The position numbers and the translations under genes are program-made. 56,268 bases of DNA, taken from the IMG/VR virus record IMGVR_UViG_3300025151_000003, positions 1-56,268 of that record; one strand, given 5' to 3'. Position 1 is the first letter of the stretch, and every line of letters starts with the position of its first letter. The stretch is from a virus. Of this stretch, positions 47,223-56,069 are shown one piece after another. The notes below the pieces were generated by a model. It saw only the letters and a list, made by a program, of their open reading frames with translations, did no database searches and was not told the DNA's origin.

Positions 47223-47891
47223 TTATTGTATTGTGTTAGGACCACCAGCAGGAGAAGCAGCAACTGCCATATCATCCTGTCTCGTTCTTCTAGCCTGATT
47301 ACGTAGTGCTTGGATTTGATCAATATATTGTTGAGTCCAATATTGTAGATTACTCCAATCTTTATTAAACATTGTAGCTTCCATAAGAGAAGCATAAAAC
47401 AAAGCGTTATAACAATACTCACTAAAATAATTAGTTGTTGTTACACTTGTGCCTGTAGCAGATGCTAAAGGTAATGGTTGAGATTGAGTTTGTATTTCTG
47501 TTGTGATAACAGATGATGGTGTTGGAACTATTTTAAGTGTGAGATTATTTTTTCTAGAATAGTAACGAGGTGTTCCAGTAGAGGCACTAACAGGCCAATA
47601 ATCCTTGACATATTCAAAAGTACGTGGTAATAAATTAGTAACGGTAGTTCCAGTGCTAACTACGTAGTTTACATTGCGAACTACACGTACACGATCATTA
47701 AGAGTTACTGCACCAGCATTACCAGCAGATACAGAAACATTTGAAAATTCATCTAATCCAAAATCATCAAGATCTTTTATAAGACGAAACTCTGCTCGTT
47801 GTATAAAACCAGTAATAGCACTGGTGAACTCAGTGCCATCATTTTCAGTAACTTCCTGAATGTCTGATTTTAATTTAGCAAAGTTAGGCAT
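47223..47891 (-). CDS. Head-tail connector/adaptor-like protein
   Basis: 222 residues. ITGFIQRAEFRLIKDLDDFG (about 27-46), RTFEYVKDYWPV and TGTPRYYSRKNNLTLKIVPTP minus its last residue, give the gp6/adaptor pattern of phages, with a late helix YWTQQYIDQIQALRNQARRT. It resembles the gene at 42822 in layout; together they may form a stacked adaptor. It follows the capsid-associated gene by one base. Confidence 0.65.
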   Translation of the reverse strand: MPNFAKLKSDIQEVTENDGTEFTSAITGFIQRAEFRLIKDLDDFGLDEFSNVSVSAGNAGAVTLNDRVRVVRNVNYVVSTGTTVTNLLPRTFEYVKDYWPVSASTGTPRYYSRKNNLTLKIVPTPSSVITTEIQTQSQPLPLASATGTSVTTTNYFSEYCYNALFYASLMEATMFNKDWSNLQYWTQQYIDQIQALRNQARRTRQDDMAVAASPAGGPNTIQ

Positions 47892-47892
47892 A

Positions 47893-48255
47893 CTAACCTA
47901 CATATAATGTAATCGTAGGAGCATCAACTCCTGATACAGATACACTTACAATACCATGCACAGGAACACCCATGTCACCTATATACATATCATTTGAGTC
48001 TGTAGCACCTACACGATAGTGAATAGCATTACCTTTTGCTGTTTTATTTGTAATTTGTTTACTACCTGATATTGCAATTTCACCTGCAACAGTAGAAAAA
48101 GTATGTATAGCAACAATACGATTAACTGTAGGCAAAGGATTAGATCCATCGCCTTCACCACCTAGTGTTACTGTTGGTGCATCTACAAATCTAAATCCTG
48201 TTATGATTGCACCATCACTGCTTACATTGTGTGCTACTTTAATATTTGAAGCCAT
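47893..48255 (-). CDS. Small virion protein (120 aa)
   Basis: A beta-rich protein: ASNIKVAHNVSSDGAIITGF, RFVDAPTVTLGGEGDGSNPL, IAISGSKQITNKTAKGNAIH and a VSVSGVDAPTITLYVG end. The 'DAPT.TL' motif occurs twice, suggesting two similar halves. Downstream of the capsid gene; a head-completion or decoration role is plausible. Confidence 0.55.
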   Translation of the reverse strand: MASNIKVAHNVSSDGAIITGFRFVDAPTVTLGGEGDGSNPLPTVNRIVAIHTFSTVAGEIAISGSKQITNKTAKGNAIHYRVGATDSNDMYIGDMGVPVHGIVSVSVSGVDAPTITLYVG

Positions 48256-48277
48256 TTATATTCTCCATGTAATAAAG

Positions 48278-48304
48278 GAGGAGGTGACATAGTGCCACCC
48301 CCTC
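48278..48304 (-). terminator. Hairpin after the major capsid gene
   Basis: On the minus strand GAGGGGGTGGCA, loop CTA, TGTCACCTCCTC forms a 12-bp stem (two G-T pairs), followed by CTTTATTA. It lies 8 bases after the capsid stop. A weak terminator here would keep capsid mRNA above that of downstream genes. Confidence 0.65.
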
Positions 48305-48311
48305 GCTCTTA

Positions 48312-49232
48312 TTAAGAACCAGCACTTCCAAAGAAGCCACGCCAATCAGATACACCAAAGCTATATCGCTCTCGTGCCTTAAAGCGCAAGTTACCAGTAT
48401 CAAAGTCAGGCTCCATCTTTGTTTGAAGTGGAGAACGGACAAACATTTTCGTACCATTAGGAACATCTGTCTTAATGAAATACGAGTTCGTATCCGTAAA
48501 CCTGCGATTGATAAAGTAACCTTCTGGAATCATGCCCAAGTGACGAGTAGCGTTTATAGCGTTCGTATTTGGGTTTGCCGCTGCCGCACTCGTTTGAGTG
48601 TTGCCGGGGCTTGCCAAGATACGATCTGTAATCGCCCATGAGTCAACAGGAACATGAAGTGAAACAGCACTTGCACCAATCAAAATACCACGATCATCTT
48701 TAAGTTTCTGAATCGTAGTAAGAGCAGTTTCAAGTGTTGCTTCTGTAAGGTCAGCCGCCGCAAGAAGGTTAGACTGATTACCATCAGAGATTGTGGGGTG
48801 TGCATCAGAAAAGAACGCAGCACCATCACCAATGGTGTCAGAGAAACCATTATTGAAAAGGTTAGCAGCTTTCACTTGTTTGGTATTTGCCATTGCACGA
48901 GCAAGGCCACGAGCACGAAGCTTGGCAAACGAATCATATAGATTGTCTTCCATCGCTTCCTCTGTGACAGCGAAGGCAAGAGCCACCGTCTCGTGTGTAT
49001 AACGAGCCGTGAAGCTTTCTTGTGCGTCATCAAAGATAACGGTTGCACCTTCACCCTTTACAGGGGCAGTACCAAAACCAGTGAAGAGCACTTCCTCTTC
49101 AAAAGCACGGTCTGAATTTTCAGTTTCATAGAGAGGTGCGTGTTCATCGTTGACCTCTCCATACTCCATCCCGAATACAGCATTTAGACCCGGAAGGAGT
49201 TGTTTGCTAATACTAGCTCTATTAATAGCCAT
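48312..49232 (-). CDS. Major capsid protein
   Basis: 306 residues: MAINRASISKQLLPGLNAVF, then HETVALAFAVTEEAMEDNLY, AKLRARGLARAMANTKQVKA, NLFNNGFSDTIGDGAAFFSD, HPTISDGNQSN and MFVRSPLQTKMEPDFDTGNL. The layout (long E-loop-like N-terminal part, spine helix, P-domain) and gene order after scaffold fit an HK97-fold coat protein. G+C is higher than in neighbouring genes and codons look more balanced, as expected for a highly expressed virion protein. No maturation protease is encoded nearby. Confidence 0.85.
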   Translation of the reverse strand: MAINRASISKQLLPGLNAVFGMEYGEVNDEHAPLYETENSDRAFEEEVLFTGFGTAPVKGEGATVIFDDAQESFTARYTHETVALAFAVTEEAMEDNLYDSFAKLRARGLARAMANTKQVKAANLFNNGFSDTIGDGAAFFSDAHPTISDGNQSNLLAAADLTEATLETALTTIQKLKDDRGILIGASAVSLHVPVDSWAITDRILASPGNTQTSAAAANPNTNAINATRHLGMIPEGYFINRRFTDTNSYFIKTDVPNGTKMFVRSPLQTKMEPDFDTGNLRFKARERYSFGVSDWRGFFGSAGS

Positions 49233-49247
49233 AATAAACCCTCCTTA

Positions 49248-49862
49248 TTAAGCCGTTGATGCCGTAGCAGTTACAAAACGATCACGGTGATGGTTCAACC
49301 AAACTTCAAGAATTGGTTTCGCATCATCGCTGCCCTCGTCTGGAAACTTAGCTCTGCCAATCGCACGAACAGCAGCAGCAGATTCAACACCAGACGCACC
49401 ATCAAGATAGTAGCTGGATTGACCTGTAACTGTGTTACCACTAGAAGCAGTTGAGCTAACGGTCACATTATAGTTTTTAACAACAAGCAACTCAGCCGCT
49501 GAAACGGTAAGAGATGCTTGAATGTAATAAGTCTGATCAGGATCAGTTATTACAAAGAATTTAATATCCGTGGCTGATACAGTACCCGGCCAAAAACGTG
49601 AGAACTTTTGCTCTCCATTTTCTACATACTGACAACCCATGAAAACCCCAGAAGGCTTGAGAGTTGCAGCAATAAATGGAGATATAGTAGCGAAGTTAGC
49701 ACCCGGCAAAACTACTGGATCACCAGTAAAGATTTTGTTCGTGGGGCTACCTGTCATACCAGTTGAGGTAATCTCAATGGTATCCGTGACAGCTTCATTA
49801 TTATAGTTACCACCTTTTTTACGAGCAGGAATGAAACCACGAAATGCTGCGGTACTAGACAT
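49248..49862 (-). CDS. Capsid-associated (decoration-like) protein
   Basis: 204 residues, beta-rich: SSTAAFRGFIPARKKGGNYN, TDTIEITSTGMTGSPTNKIF, KPSGVFMGCQYVENGEQKFS, VTVSSTASSGNTVTGQSSYY. The end is AVRAIGRAKFPDEGSDDAKP. It precedes the capsid gene with 15 bases between and shares its balanced codon use, suggesting a similarly abundant virion protein. Confidence 0.6.
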   Translation of the reverse strand: MSSTAAFRGFIPARKKGGNYNNEAVTDTIEITSTGMTGSPTNKIFTGDPVVLPGANFATISPFIAATLKPSGVFMGCQYVENGEQKFSRFWPGTVSATDIKFFVITDPDQTYYIQASLTVSAAELLVVKNYNVTVSSTASSGNTVTGQSSYYLDGASGVESAAAVRAIGRAKFPDEGSDDAKPILEVWLNHHRDRFVTATASTA

Positions 49863-49892
49863 GTTTCATTCTCCTTAATAATTAAGAGGCAG

Positions 49893-50381
49893 TTAGTCTT
49901 GAAAAGACGGTTGCCTACCTCTGGTTGTAACAGAACGGCTAGTGTTAGAAATAGGCATACGAGAATCAGAATTTTTCATGAGTTGTGCATTAACTGCATC
50001 CATCATGTTATTAGCTTTATCTTCATAGTATTTCTGTCTAGCCTTTGCTCTTCCTGCTGGTATCTTAGCAAGAGCTAAGTCTCCACGACTTACCGTGCCA
50101 TGATACCTGCCACCCTCTTTCACGACAGAGGACAAAGCCATTTCAGGTACTTCTTCAGGATCAACGAACACCCAACCTTCTTGTTGTTTTTTACCAACAT
50201 TAATATAGTCGTCTTGACCTTGAAGGGAGACTCGTATCCAACGTAGTGCCATTTGTTCTTGATCAAACCTTTGCTGTACAGCTTCAGGAATATCAAGAGC
50301 ATTAGGCTCTTCAAATGTCCATTGTTCTTCTCTCACTGAATTTTCTCTTTGACTTTTAGTACGTGATTCATTTCGTGTCAT
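49893..50381 (-). CDS. Hypothetical head-module protein (162 aa)
   Basis: A polar protein with basic start (MTRNESRTKSQRENSVREEQ), a beta middle (MALRWIRVSLQGQDDYINVG) and 'EGWVFVDPEEVPEMALSSV', then a C-terminal disordered RTRGRQPSFQD-type tail (SVTTRGRQPSFQD). Position between scaffold and decoration proteins suggests a scaffold-related or head-completion role. Confidence 0.55.
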   Translation of the reverse strand: MTRNESRTKSQRENSVREEQWTFEEPNALDIPEAVQQRFDQEQMALRWIRVSLQGQDDYINVGKKQQEGWVFVDPEEVPEMALSSVVKEGGRYHGTVSRGDLALAKIPAGRAKARQKYYEDKANNMMDAVNAQLMKNSDSRMPISNTSRSVTTRGRQPSFQD

Positions 50382-50396
50382 GTTTTTTCCTCCACG

Positions 50397-51353
50397 CTAT
50401 CGTATATTTGTATATTCACCGTCAGCCTGAGTAACTTTCATTTTCTCAGCGGCATATTGTTCAAGTGGAATACCCCATTTATTAGCAAGCCTTACGTCTT
50501 CTTTTGAAAGCTTAACTTTTTTATTAGAGGTTGGAGATGAGCGTGAACTCCCCGATACCACTTGAGCAGGTTCTTTCGTGTTATCCTGCACACGCTGCGA
50601 AGTTTGACCAAAAGCCGTTTCCAACCGTTTGTCAATTTCTTCATAAAATTCGTCATCATTAGGGTCATATCCCTCATTCTTTAATTCTGCATCTAATGCT
50701 AATGCAGCAGCAGTCTTAATTGTATCTTTACCAAACCACTCATTTGATTCAGCCCACTCTTGAGCTTTTGGATCTACTGTTTGAGTTCGTTGAATTTGTT
50801 GTTGTGGTTGTTGTATTTGTTCTCGTTGCTGTGCTTGTTTTTCTATTTTACTTTTCCAATTTTGTATTCCTTTTAATTCTGATTTAGCTTCTGCTAAAGC
50901 TTCTTGTGCAGCTAAAGCTTTTTCTTTATCTCCAGAATCAAAAGCCTCAAGATATGCTGCTCTTGCAAGTTCAACTGTTCTTTCTAAATTTTGTTCATTT
51001 GTATTTATACTATTACTTGTAACTTCTGCTAAATCAGTAGATCTAGATTGTAAACTTTTTTGTAGTTCTTCATTCTGTGCTATGAGAGCATTAATTTGCT
51101 CATCTCTTTCTTTACGTTGTTTTACGAGTTGTCTAATTCTTCTTTCAGCACCTTTAGTTTTAATACCATCTAATTCTTGAGGTTCTTCTTGAACTTTTTC
51201 TTGAGGTGCAGCTTCAACAACTTCTTCTTTTGGTTGTTCTTCTACAGCTTCAATAGGTTTTTCTTCTTCACTTTCAACTTCAAATTCTATTTTATTGTCT
51301 TCATCTTTTGATGGAACTTCAATGGTGTCCCATCCTTCATTTTGATTAGTCAT
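50397..51353 (-). CDS. Scaffolding protein
   Basis: 318 residues with the composition of phage scaffolds: acidic N-terminal third (EFEVESEEEKPIEAVEEQPK), a long helix (AERRIRQLVKQRKERDEQIN, then ALIAQNEELQKSLQ), a Gln-rich stretch (QQREQIQQPQQQIQRTQTV) and a basic C-terminal segment (VKLSKEDVRLANKWGIPLEQ) that could bind the coat protein. It lies between the co-chaperonin and head genes. No sequence family is needed for this call. Confidence 0.75.
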   Translation of the reverse strand: MTNQNEGWDTIEVPSKDEDNKIEFEVESEEEKPIEAVEEQPKEEVVEAAPQEKVQEEPQELDGIKTKGAERRIRQLVKQRKERDEQINALIAQNEELQKSLQSRSTDLAEVTSNSINTNEQNLERTVELARAAYLEAFDSGDKEKALAAQEALAEAKSELKGIQNWKSKIEKQAQQREQIQQPQQQIQRTQTVDPKAQEWAESNEWFGKDTIKTAAALALDAELKNEGYDPNDDEFYEEIDKRLETAFGQTSQRVQDNTKEPAQVVSGSSRSSPTSNKKVKLSKEDVRLANKWGIPLEQYAAEKMKVTQADGEYTNIR

Positions 51354-51397
51354 TATTTTCTCCGCTAGTCACGACCTAAACGATTACGTTTTTTACT

Positions 51398-51426
51398 ATT
51401 ATACCATAAAAAGTTAAATGTCACAA
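51398..51426 (-). promoter_or_regulatory. Extended -10 promoter for the head module
   Basis: On the minus strand TTGTGA (51421-51426), 17-bp spacer, TATAAT (51398-51403) preceded by TG (TGGTATAAT). It sits 45 bases before the scaffold start and just after the co-chaperonin stop. It probably boosts scaffold and capsid expression. Confidence 0.6.
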
Positions 51427-51427
51427 A

Positions 51428-51868
51428 TCATGCAGACCCTTTTGTTAAATTAAATGTAGGATCAAGATCTTTTGGATCAGGTACTCTCATACTAATTTGA
51501 TCATCAAATAAAAGTATTAAACGAACACCTTTGTAGAAAAGCTTTGTTCCAGTATGTTTTCCATAGCATACATAGTCTCCTACATCACACCATGCTCCAT
51601 TTGGAAACTTGTCTTTTTCACAATACGCTAGATCTCCCATTGCAAGAACCTGACCAACTGTGGTAAGATACGACATGTCTTCCCTTGTTGAGTCAGGAAT
51701 AAAGATACCACCTTTAGTTTTACTTTTTACTGATACTGGACGAACTAAGACATGGTAGCCCGGTAAATCAGGTAGTGGTGATGGATCAGGTTTTTCTTCT
51801 GGATCAGTAATCCATAAATCATTTTTTAATGCCCCACCCATTTGTACTTGTTGCATGTTATTCGTCAT
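51428..51868 (-). CDS. GroES-like co-chaperonin
   Basis: 146 residues. The Cpn10 fold signature is readable: LPGYHVLVRPVSVKSKTKGG (residues 34-53), IFIPDSTREDMSYLTTVGQV (mobile loop region following), GDLAYCEKDKFPNGAWCDVG, DYVCYGKHTGTKLFYKGVRL and ILLFDDQISMRV. Phage co-chaperonins (T4 gp31 type) pair with host GroEL to fold the coat protein. It lies between portal and scaffold. No GroEL gene is present. An N-terminal extension of about 30 residues is unusual. It overlaps the upstream gene by 11 bases. Confidence 0.8.
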   Translation of the reverse strand: MTNNMQQVQMGGALKNDLWITDPEEKPDPSPLPDLPGYHVLVRPVSVKSKTKGGIFIPDSTREDMSYLTTVGQVLAMGDLAYCEKDKFPNGAWCDVGDYVCYGKHTGTKLFYKGVRLILLFDDQISMRVPDPKDLDPTFNLTKGSA

Positions 51869-52052
51869 CCTCCATGTGTAGACGTTTTTTGTAAATTGAA
51901 GTTAAATTATCTCTGGCCCATTGTATACCAGCAATAGAGCCAACTATTTGTCTGTAGTGTGAATAATCTTCAGCCATACCTTCACCAAGATTATTTTTTA
52001 ATTTGTCTAGTTCTTCATTAAGTTCTAAGACAACTTCATTCCATATTTCCAT
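51858..52052 (-). CDS. Small helical protein (64 aa)
   Basis: An acidic helical protein (MEIWNEVVLELNEELDKLKN), then GEGMAEDYSHYRQIVGSIAG and IQWARDNLTSIYKKRLHMED. The 'Y..G...GI..A...L' pattern is common in short phage head-module proteins of unknown function. It overlaps the co-chaperonin gene by 11 bases. Confidence 0.55.
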   Translation of the reverse strand: MEIWNEVVLELNEELDKLKNNLGEGMAEDYSHYRQIVGSIAGIQWARDNLTSIYKKRLHMEDDE

Positions 52053-52054
52053 TA

Positions 52055-52219
52055 TTATTTAAGTGTTCCTTTCTCCTCACCTTTCCAAGAATAATCATCC
52101 CATTTATTTAGGGCTGAACGAATGTTACGTCCACCAGTTACATCTTGAGCATATGCATCACCAAAAGTTTTATCAGTTTCTTTTACATTCTCAAGATATC
52201 CTTTACCTTTCTGCATCAT
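52055..52219 (-). CDS. Small protein at the 3' end of the portal gene (54 aa)
   Basis: A short frame overlapping the portal gene's end by 17 bases. It begins MMQKGKGYLENVKETDKTFG and continues DAYAQDVTGGRNIRSALNKW, ending in a charged tail. GAGATG lies just upstream. It fills an otherwise empty gap between portal and the 64-residue gene. Not recognised. Confidence 0.5.
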   Translation of the reverse strand: MMQKGKGYLENVKETDKTFGDAYAQDVTGGRNIRSALNKWDDYSWKGEEKGTLK

Positions 52220-54755
52220 TTCTCATCTCCATCAGTTGTTGATTAGCTACATTTAACATATTTTCTATAGTTGATTGTTTTATTTCTTTTTCATCATCCA
52301 TTTGTTTCTTTAACATTTCTACTAAATATTTAGCTAACTCTTTATTTTTTTCAAGCTCTATCTTTTCTAGTTCTATTTGTTCTTTTGTTAGTAATTCTGC
52401 TTGTTTAATTGTTTCTTTAGATTCTCTATTAAGCTGCATTTGTTCTTTTCTAGATTCAGATTGACCTGTGGCTTTTAACATATCTATAATTTGAGCCGTT
52501 TCTTTTATCTCAAGTTCTTTATTTTTAAGTTCTAGTTCTTTAGAATCAACAGTTAAATCTGCTTGAAGTTTTTGTTTTTCTAATTCTACTTTAGCTTGTT
52601 CAATAGAAACAAGTTGTTGCTCTGGAGACTCTACTTTACCCATTGCTTGATTAGCGTTCATAACTTCTTGTGCAGCTTGTGCCATAGCCATTTCTACTAT
52701 AGAAGGTGTTCTGCTATTTTCAGGCACTTGTTTTAGAGCTTCTTGTGAAACACCGTTTATTTGTTCTTGGTATTTCATAATAGAATGTTCTTGTATGTTA
52801 GCTTGTAGTATAGGAGCTATACGTTGCATAATTGGATTACCACCATTTTGCGGATCTTGTAGATATGCCATCTTTACTTGTATATGTGCATCATGATTTT
52901 GACCGGGGAAAGCAGCAATGGGTATACCTTTAGTTGCTGCCATAATATCAGACACAGGATCAAGCTGTTGAGGTTCAATCTTTGGTGGAAGTATTTGATC
53001 TATATTAGGCATATTAGATGCATTTAATATTGTACGATTAAGTGCTTCAAGATTAAACATACCCGGTGGAGACTGTTGTGCCATTTGTAGTGCCATATTA
53101 GCTAACATCATACGATGAGCATTAGATGGAATGTTAGGATCAGATACAGGAAGAATATCTATACGACCATCAAAATCTCTTTTAAATATATTACGAGATT
53201 CATATGGTACATCATATGGATATTTATCAGGTAGATAATCAAAATCAATACGTGCTAATATTTTAAATTCATCTTTCTGTGTTTTATGTAATCTTTTATG
53301 TATCGCACTAAAGAATTTACTTGATGCTTCTAATAGTGCCATAGTTGTCCCGACAGGTCCATAGGAGGCAGCATCAGAGATAACTTGCTCTGTGCTATCT
53401 GCAAACTTCTGACCAGCAGCAGCTACAAACTGTAGCATCTCAAATAGAGTAGAGGAAGGCTCTTTGTAGGGGAGAGGAACAATAGCCCTTGATAAATCTA
53501 TTCCAGTTGCTTCAACCTCCTTGAACTCGCCGGGTGATATAGGATCATTGTCACCAACCATCCTTACACCTTTGGCCTTAAACCCTCCCGGTAAATTAGC
53601 AAACTGACCTGCGTCTATAAGGGACCGCATTGCAGCAGTTGCTGACATCGTGAGATTACCTAAGAAGTGTATAAGACCAAATCCGTAGAAACCAAAGCCG
53701 GGTACAAACCTATAGTGAACAAAATGATTTATCTTCTCTTTGTTTGCATCGTTTTCCTTATAGTTTCTACGAATACTTAGTACCTGTCGTGAGTCTTTTT
53801 CAACAGTTACAATATATGGAAGAAGTTCTCCCTCTTCTTCTATATCTAAATAGCAATGCTGTTCTAATAAAACATACTGAGGATCATTGTCAGAGGAGGG
53901 AGACAACCCAATAATAGTATCTAACTTTTCTCCAAAATTAGTTGTAGTCCCCATAGAAGGCTCTGGTAGATCAACATCTTCATAAACACCAGCCCTAATA
54001 TCTCTTTGTATTTCTACAGGGCTACGATAAATTAAATGTGTATATCTATCAGCGTTACCAAGATCAGTAGCATAATAAGATACATAGAACTGATCTATAG
54101 GTATAAACTCTGACTTAGGACGTTTAACTGTAGCATCATAATACATCTTTTTAAATGCAGAACCAATCAAAGGAAGATGGAACAACATTCTTTCAAACTC
54201 ATCAAAATACTCTGGCATCTGCTCAGTAAGTTGATAGTTCATAAAGTTTTGCACACGGTTAGCTTGTAATTCTTTTTCTTCTGTAGCTTGTCCTATAATC
54301 TGTGTTTTAACAGGACCGCTTGCAGGGAATAATTCATTAGATGCTTTTGATTGAAACTTAACAGCAGACTCAATAAGTAGAGGATGCACTGCTGTACATG
54401 CACCTTCAAATGGTTCTGATCCTTGTTCTAATTTAAGACCAAGAAGATCAAAGCCTCTTTCAAACATAGACTCCCACTCTTGTCTAGAGTCTTTATCTGC
54501 CTCAAAACTTTCAATAACAGTATTAGCTATATCAACTAGATCTTCTTCATCTAACTCTTCTACCATATTGCCAAACCATTCAGCAACATAATCTGTAGCT
54601 TCCATTTCTACATTTTCTGTAAAGTCTACAATAACACCACCGTCATCATCTACTTCAAAGGTAGCATTTAAATTATCTTCCATAGCAGCTTCAGGAGCTA
54701 CTTTAATATTTTCTTCTTGAGGAATCTGCTCAAGTGGGTTTTGTTCTACAGCCAT
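52203..54755 (-). CDS. Portal protein, P22 gp1-like
   Basis: 850 residues. The dodecameric DNA gate at one capsid vertex. Core motifs: WESMFERGFDLLGLKLE, CTAVHPLLIESAVKFQSKAS (about 117-136), PIDQFYVSYYATDLGNADRY, GFGFYGFGLIHFLGNLTMSA and SAIHKRLHKTQKDEFKILAR. The C-terminus (from about 690) is a long charged coiled coil (VELEKQKLQADLTVDSKELE), the barrel part seen in P22. The N-terminal 65 residues are acidic. It follows the Gly/Thr-rich gene and overlaps a small one. Length fits P22 portals (725) plus extensions. Confidence 0.9.
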   Translation of the reverse strand: MAVEQNPLEQIPQEENIKVAPEAAMEDNLNATFEVDDDGGVIVDFTENVEMEATDYVAEWFGNMVEELDEEDLVDIANTVIESFEADKDSRQEWESMFERGFDLLGLKLEQGSEPFEGACTAVHPLLIESAVKFQSKASNELFPASGPVKTQIIGQATEEKELQANRVQNFMNYQLTEQMPEYFDEFERMLFHLPLIGSAFKKMYYDATVKRPKSEFIPIDQFYVSYYATDLGNADRYTHLIYRSPVEIQRDIRAGVYEDVDLPEPSMGTTTNFGEKLDTIIGLSPSSDNDPQYVLLEQHCYLDIEEEGELLPYIVTVEKDSRQVLSIRRNYKENDANKEKINHFVHYRFVPGFGFYGFGLIHFLGNLTMSATAAMRSLIDAGQFANLPGGFKAKGVRMVGDNDPISPGEFKEVEATGIDLSRAIVPLPYKEPSSTLFEMLQFVAAAGQKFADSTEQVISDAASYGPVGTTMALLEASSKFFSAIHKRLHKTQKDEFKILARIDFDYLPDKYPYDVPYESRNIFKRDFDGRIDILPVSDPNIPSNAHRMMLANMALQMAQQSPPGMFNLEALNRTILNASNMPNIDQILPPKIEPQQLDPVSDIMAATKGIPIAAFPGQNHDAHIQVKMAYLQDPQNGGNPIMQRIAPILQANIQEHSIMKYQEQINGVSQEALKQVPENSRTPSIVEMAMAQAAQEVMNANQAMGKVESPEQQLVSIEQAKVELEKQKLQADLTVDSKELELKNKELEIKETAQIIDMLKATGQSESRKEQMQLNRESKETIKQAELLTKEQIELEKIELEKNKELAKYLVEMLKKQMDDEKEIKQSTIENMLNVANQQLMEMRNDAER

Positions 54756-54767
54756 ACTATTTACCTT

Positions 54768-56009
54768 CTAAGTATCCATAAAAGCAGTTCTTCCAAAACC
54801 AGTAGCCTGATCACGTCTACTAAGCTCTCTATCTATAAGATCTTGAATTGTTAAACTTGGTTGTGTTAGAGAACTAATACCAGTAAGATCAGGAGTAGTA
54901 GTAGGAGCAGGAGCAGAAGAAGGATCAGGAGCAGCTTGTTGATTTTTTAACTTACCTGTTACATCTCTAACACTTTCATATACATCTTGTAGATTTCCTG
55001 TTGCTAGACCTCTAACACCTTTACCTATACCTCTACTAATACCTAAAAATCCTTCTAAACCTCTACCAATCGCTTGTGCAGGTTTTGATACACCAAACAT
55101 ATCAGTTAAAGCCCCACCCGGTCCTGTTCCTCGCATTGCACCTTCAGCTAAACCTGTAGGTGTTACTGACATTATTCCTTCTATAAGATCCATTCCAGTA
55201 CCTACGGCTCCTGTAAAACCTTTACCCATTTCACTTAATCCTGCTCCAAGGGCTTCACCAAAGTTTGGAGCATCAAATGAAAAAGTACCATCTTTATTAG
55301 GTGTAACACTAACATCTTTAAAACCTTGAGCTTTTAATTGATTTTCTAAATTAACAGCGTCTAGACCCATCTGAGCATCAAAACTTCTTTCTTTTATATC
55401 AAAGTATCCAGCAGCTACAAGATCATCATAACCAAATCCCGGTTCATTCTCTACTCTATTTTCAAGTTCTGCTAATGTTTTTGCAGCTTCTTCTTGACTC
55501 TCAAATCCAGTTTTATTTTTAGGTTCAGCCAAACCTTGAATAGAAAGATCAATATCTCCTCCAAAAGGAGCATCTGCTTCCATTTGACTAACAGCTTTAG
55601 CAAAACCTGCTGGGTCAGGTGTTGGGTCAGCCACTTCAGTTTTAATACCTTCTATATCAACTGTTGCTACATCTGCACCACCAATTTGAGTTTCATCTCC
55701 TCCTTCGTCAGGCCCACCAAGACCAGAACCACTTGTCCCTTGTCCAGATTGACCTGCACTTGAACTTGTCCCTGTCCCTGTCCCTGTTCCTGTTCCTGTG
55801 CTTGTGCCTGTGCTTGTATCTGGGCTTTGATCAGCAAGACCTTCTTCAGAACCTTCTGATCCTTCAAACCTACGAACAACAGGAAGACCTGCTAAACCTT
55901 GGGGAGTTTGCATAGTTTGATTAGATTGTAATGGAGACATCGTTGTTAATGAATATAGATTTTTAAGTAAATCCACATCAACATTTTCTGGCATCTCATC
56001 AAGTATCAT
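54768..56009 (-). CDS. Gly/Thr-rich protein between terminase and portal
   Basis: 413 residues. Residues 60-95 are low-complexity Ser/Thr/Gly (TGTSTGTGTGTGTGTSSSAG), then acidic, then DLVAAGYFDIKERSFDAQMG and several small-residue motifs (GLSEMGKGFTGAVGTGMDLI, GRGLEGFLGISRGIGKGVRG). It ends GRTAFMDT. The Ala/Gly-rich C-terminal half suggests helical packing. It lies between terL and portal, where connector accessory genes often sit. No family recognised. Confidence 0.6.
   Translation of the reverse strand: MILDEMPENVDVDLLKNLYSLTTMSPLQSNQTMQTPQGLAGLPVVRRFEGSEGSEEGLADQSPDTSTGTSTGTGTGTGTGTSSSAGQSGQGTSGSGLGGPDEGGDETQIGGADVATVDIEGIKTEVADPTPDPAGFAKAVSQMEADAPFGGDIDLSIQGLAEPKNKTGFESQEEAAKTLAELENRVENEPGFGYDDLVAAGYFDIKERSFDAQMGLDAVNLENQLKAQGFKDVSVTPNKDGTFSFDAPNFGEALGAGLSEMGKGFTGAVGTGMDLIEGIMSVTPTGLAEGAMRGTGPGGALTDMFGVSKPAQAIGRGLEGFLGISRGIGKGVRGLATGNLQDVYESVRDVTGKLKNQQAAPDPSSAPAPTTTPDLTGISSLTQPSLTIQDLIDRELSRRDQATGFGRTAFMDT
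55765..55819 (-). repeat. Hexanucleotide-type tandem repeat encoding Thr-Gly dipeptides
   Basis: Eight or nine degenerate 6-bp units (CCTGTC/CCTGTT/CCTGTG on the plus strand) encode alternating Thr-Gly. Unit number could change in frame; the length remains a multiple of three, so no frameshift results. Confidence 0.75.
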
Positions 56010-56069
56010 GATATTCCCCTTAAATTTTACCTCTTTTATATTATATCATATTTTTTTAGTATTGGCAAA

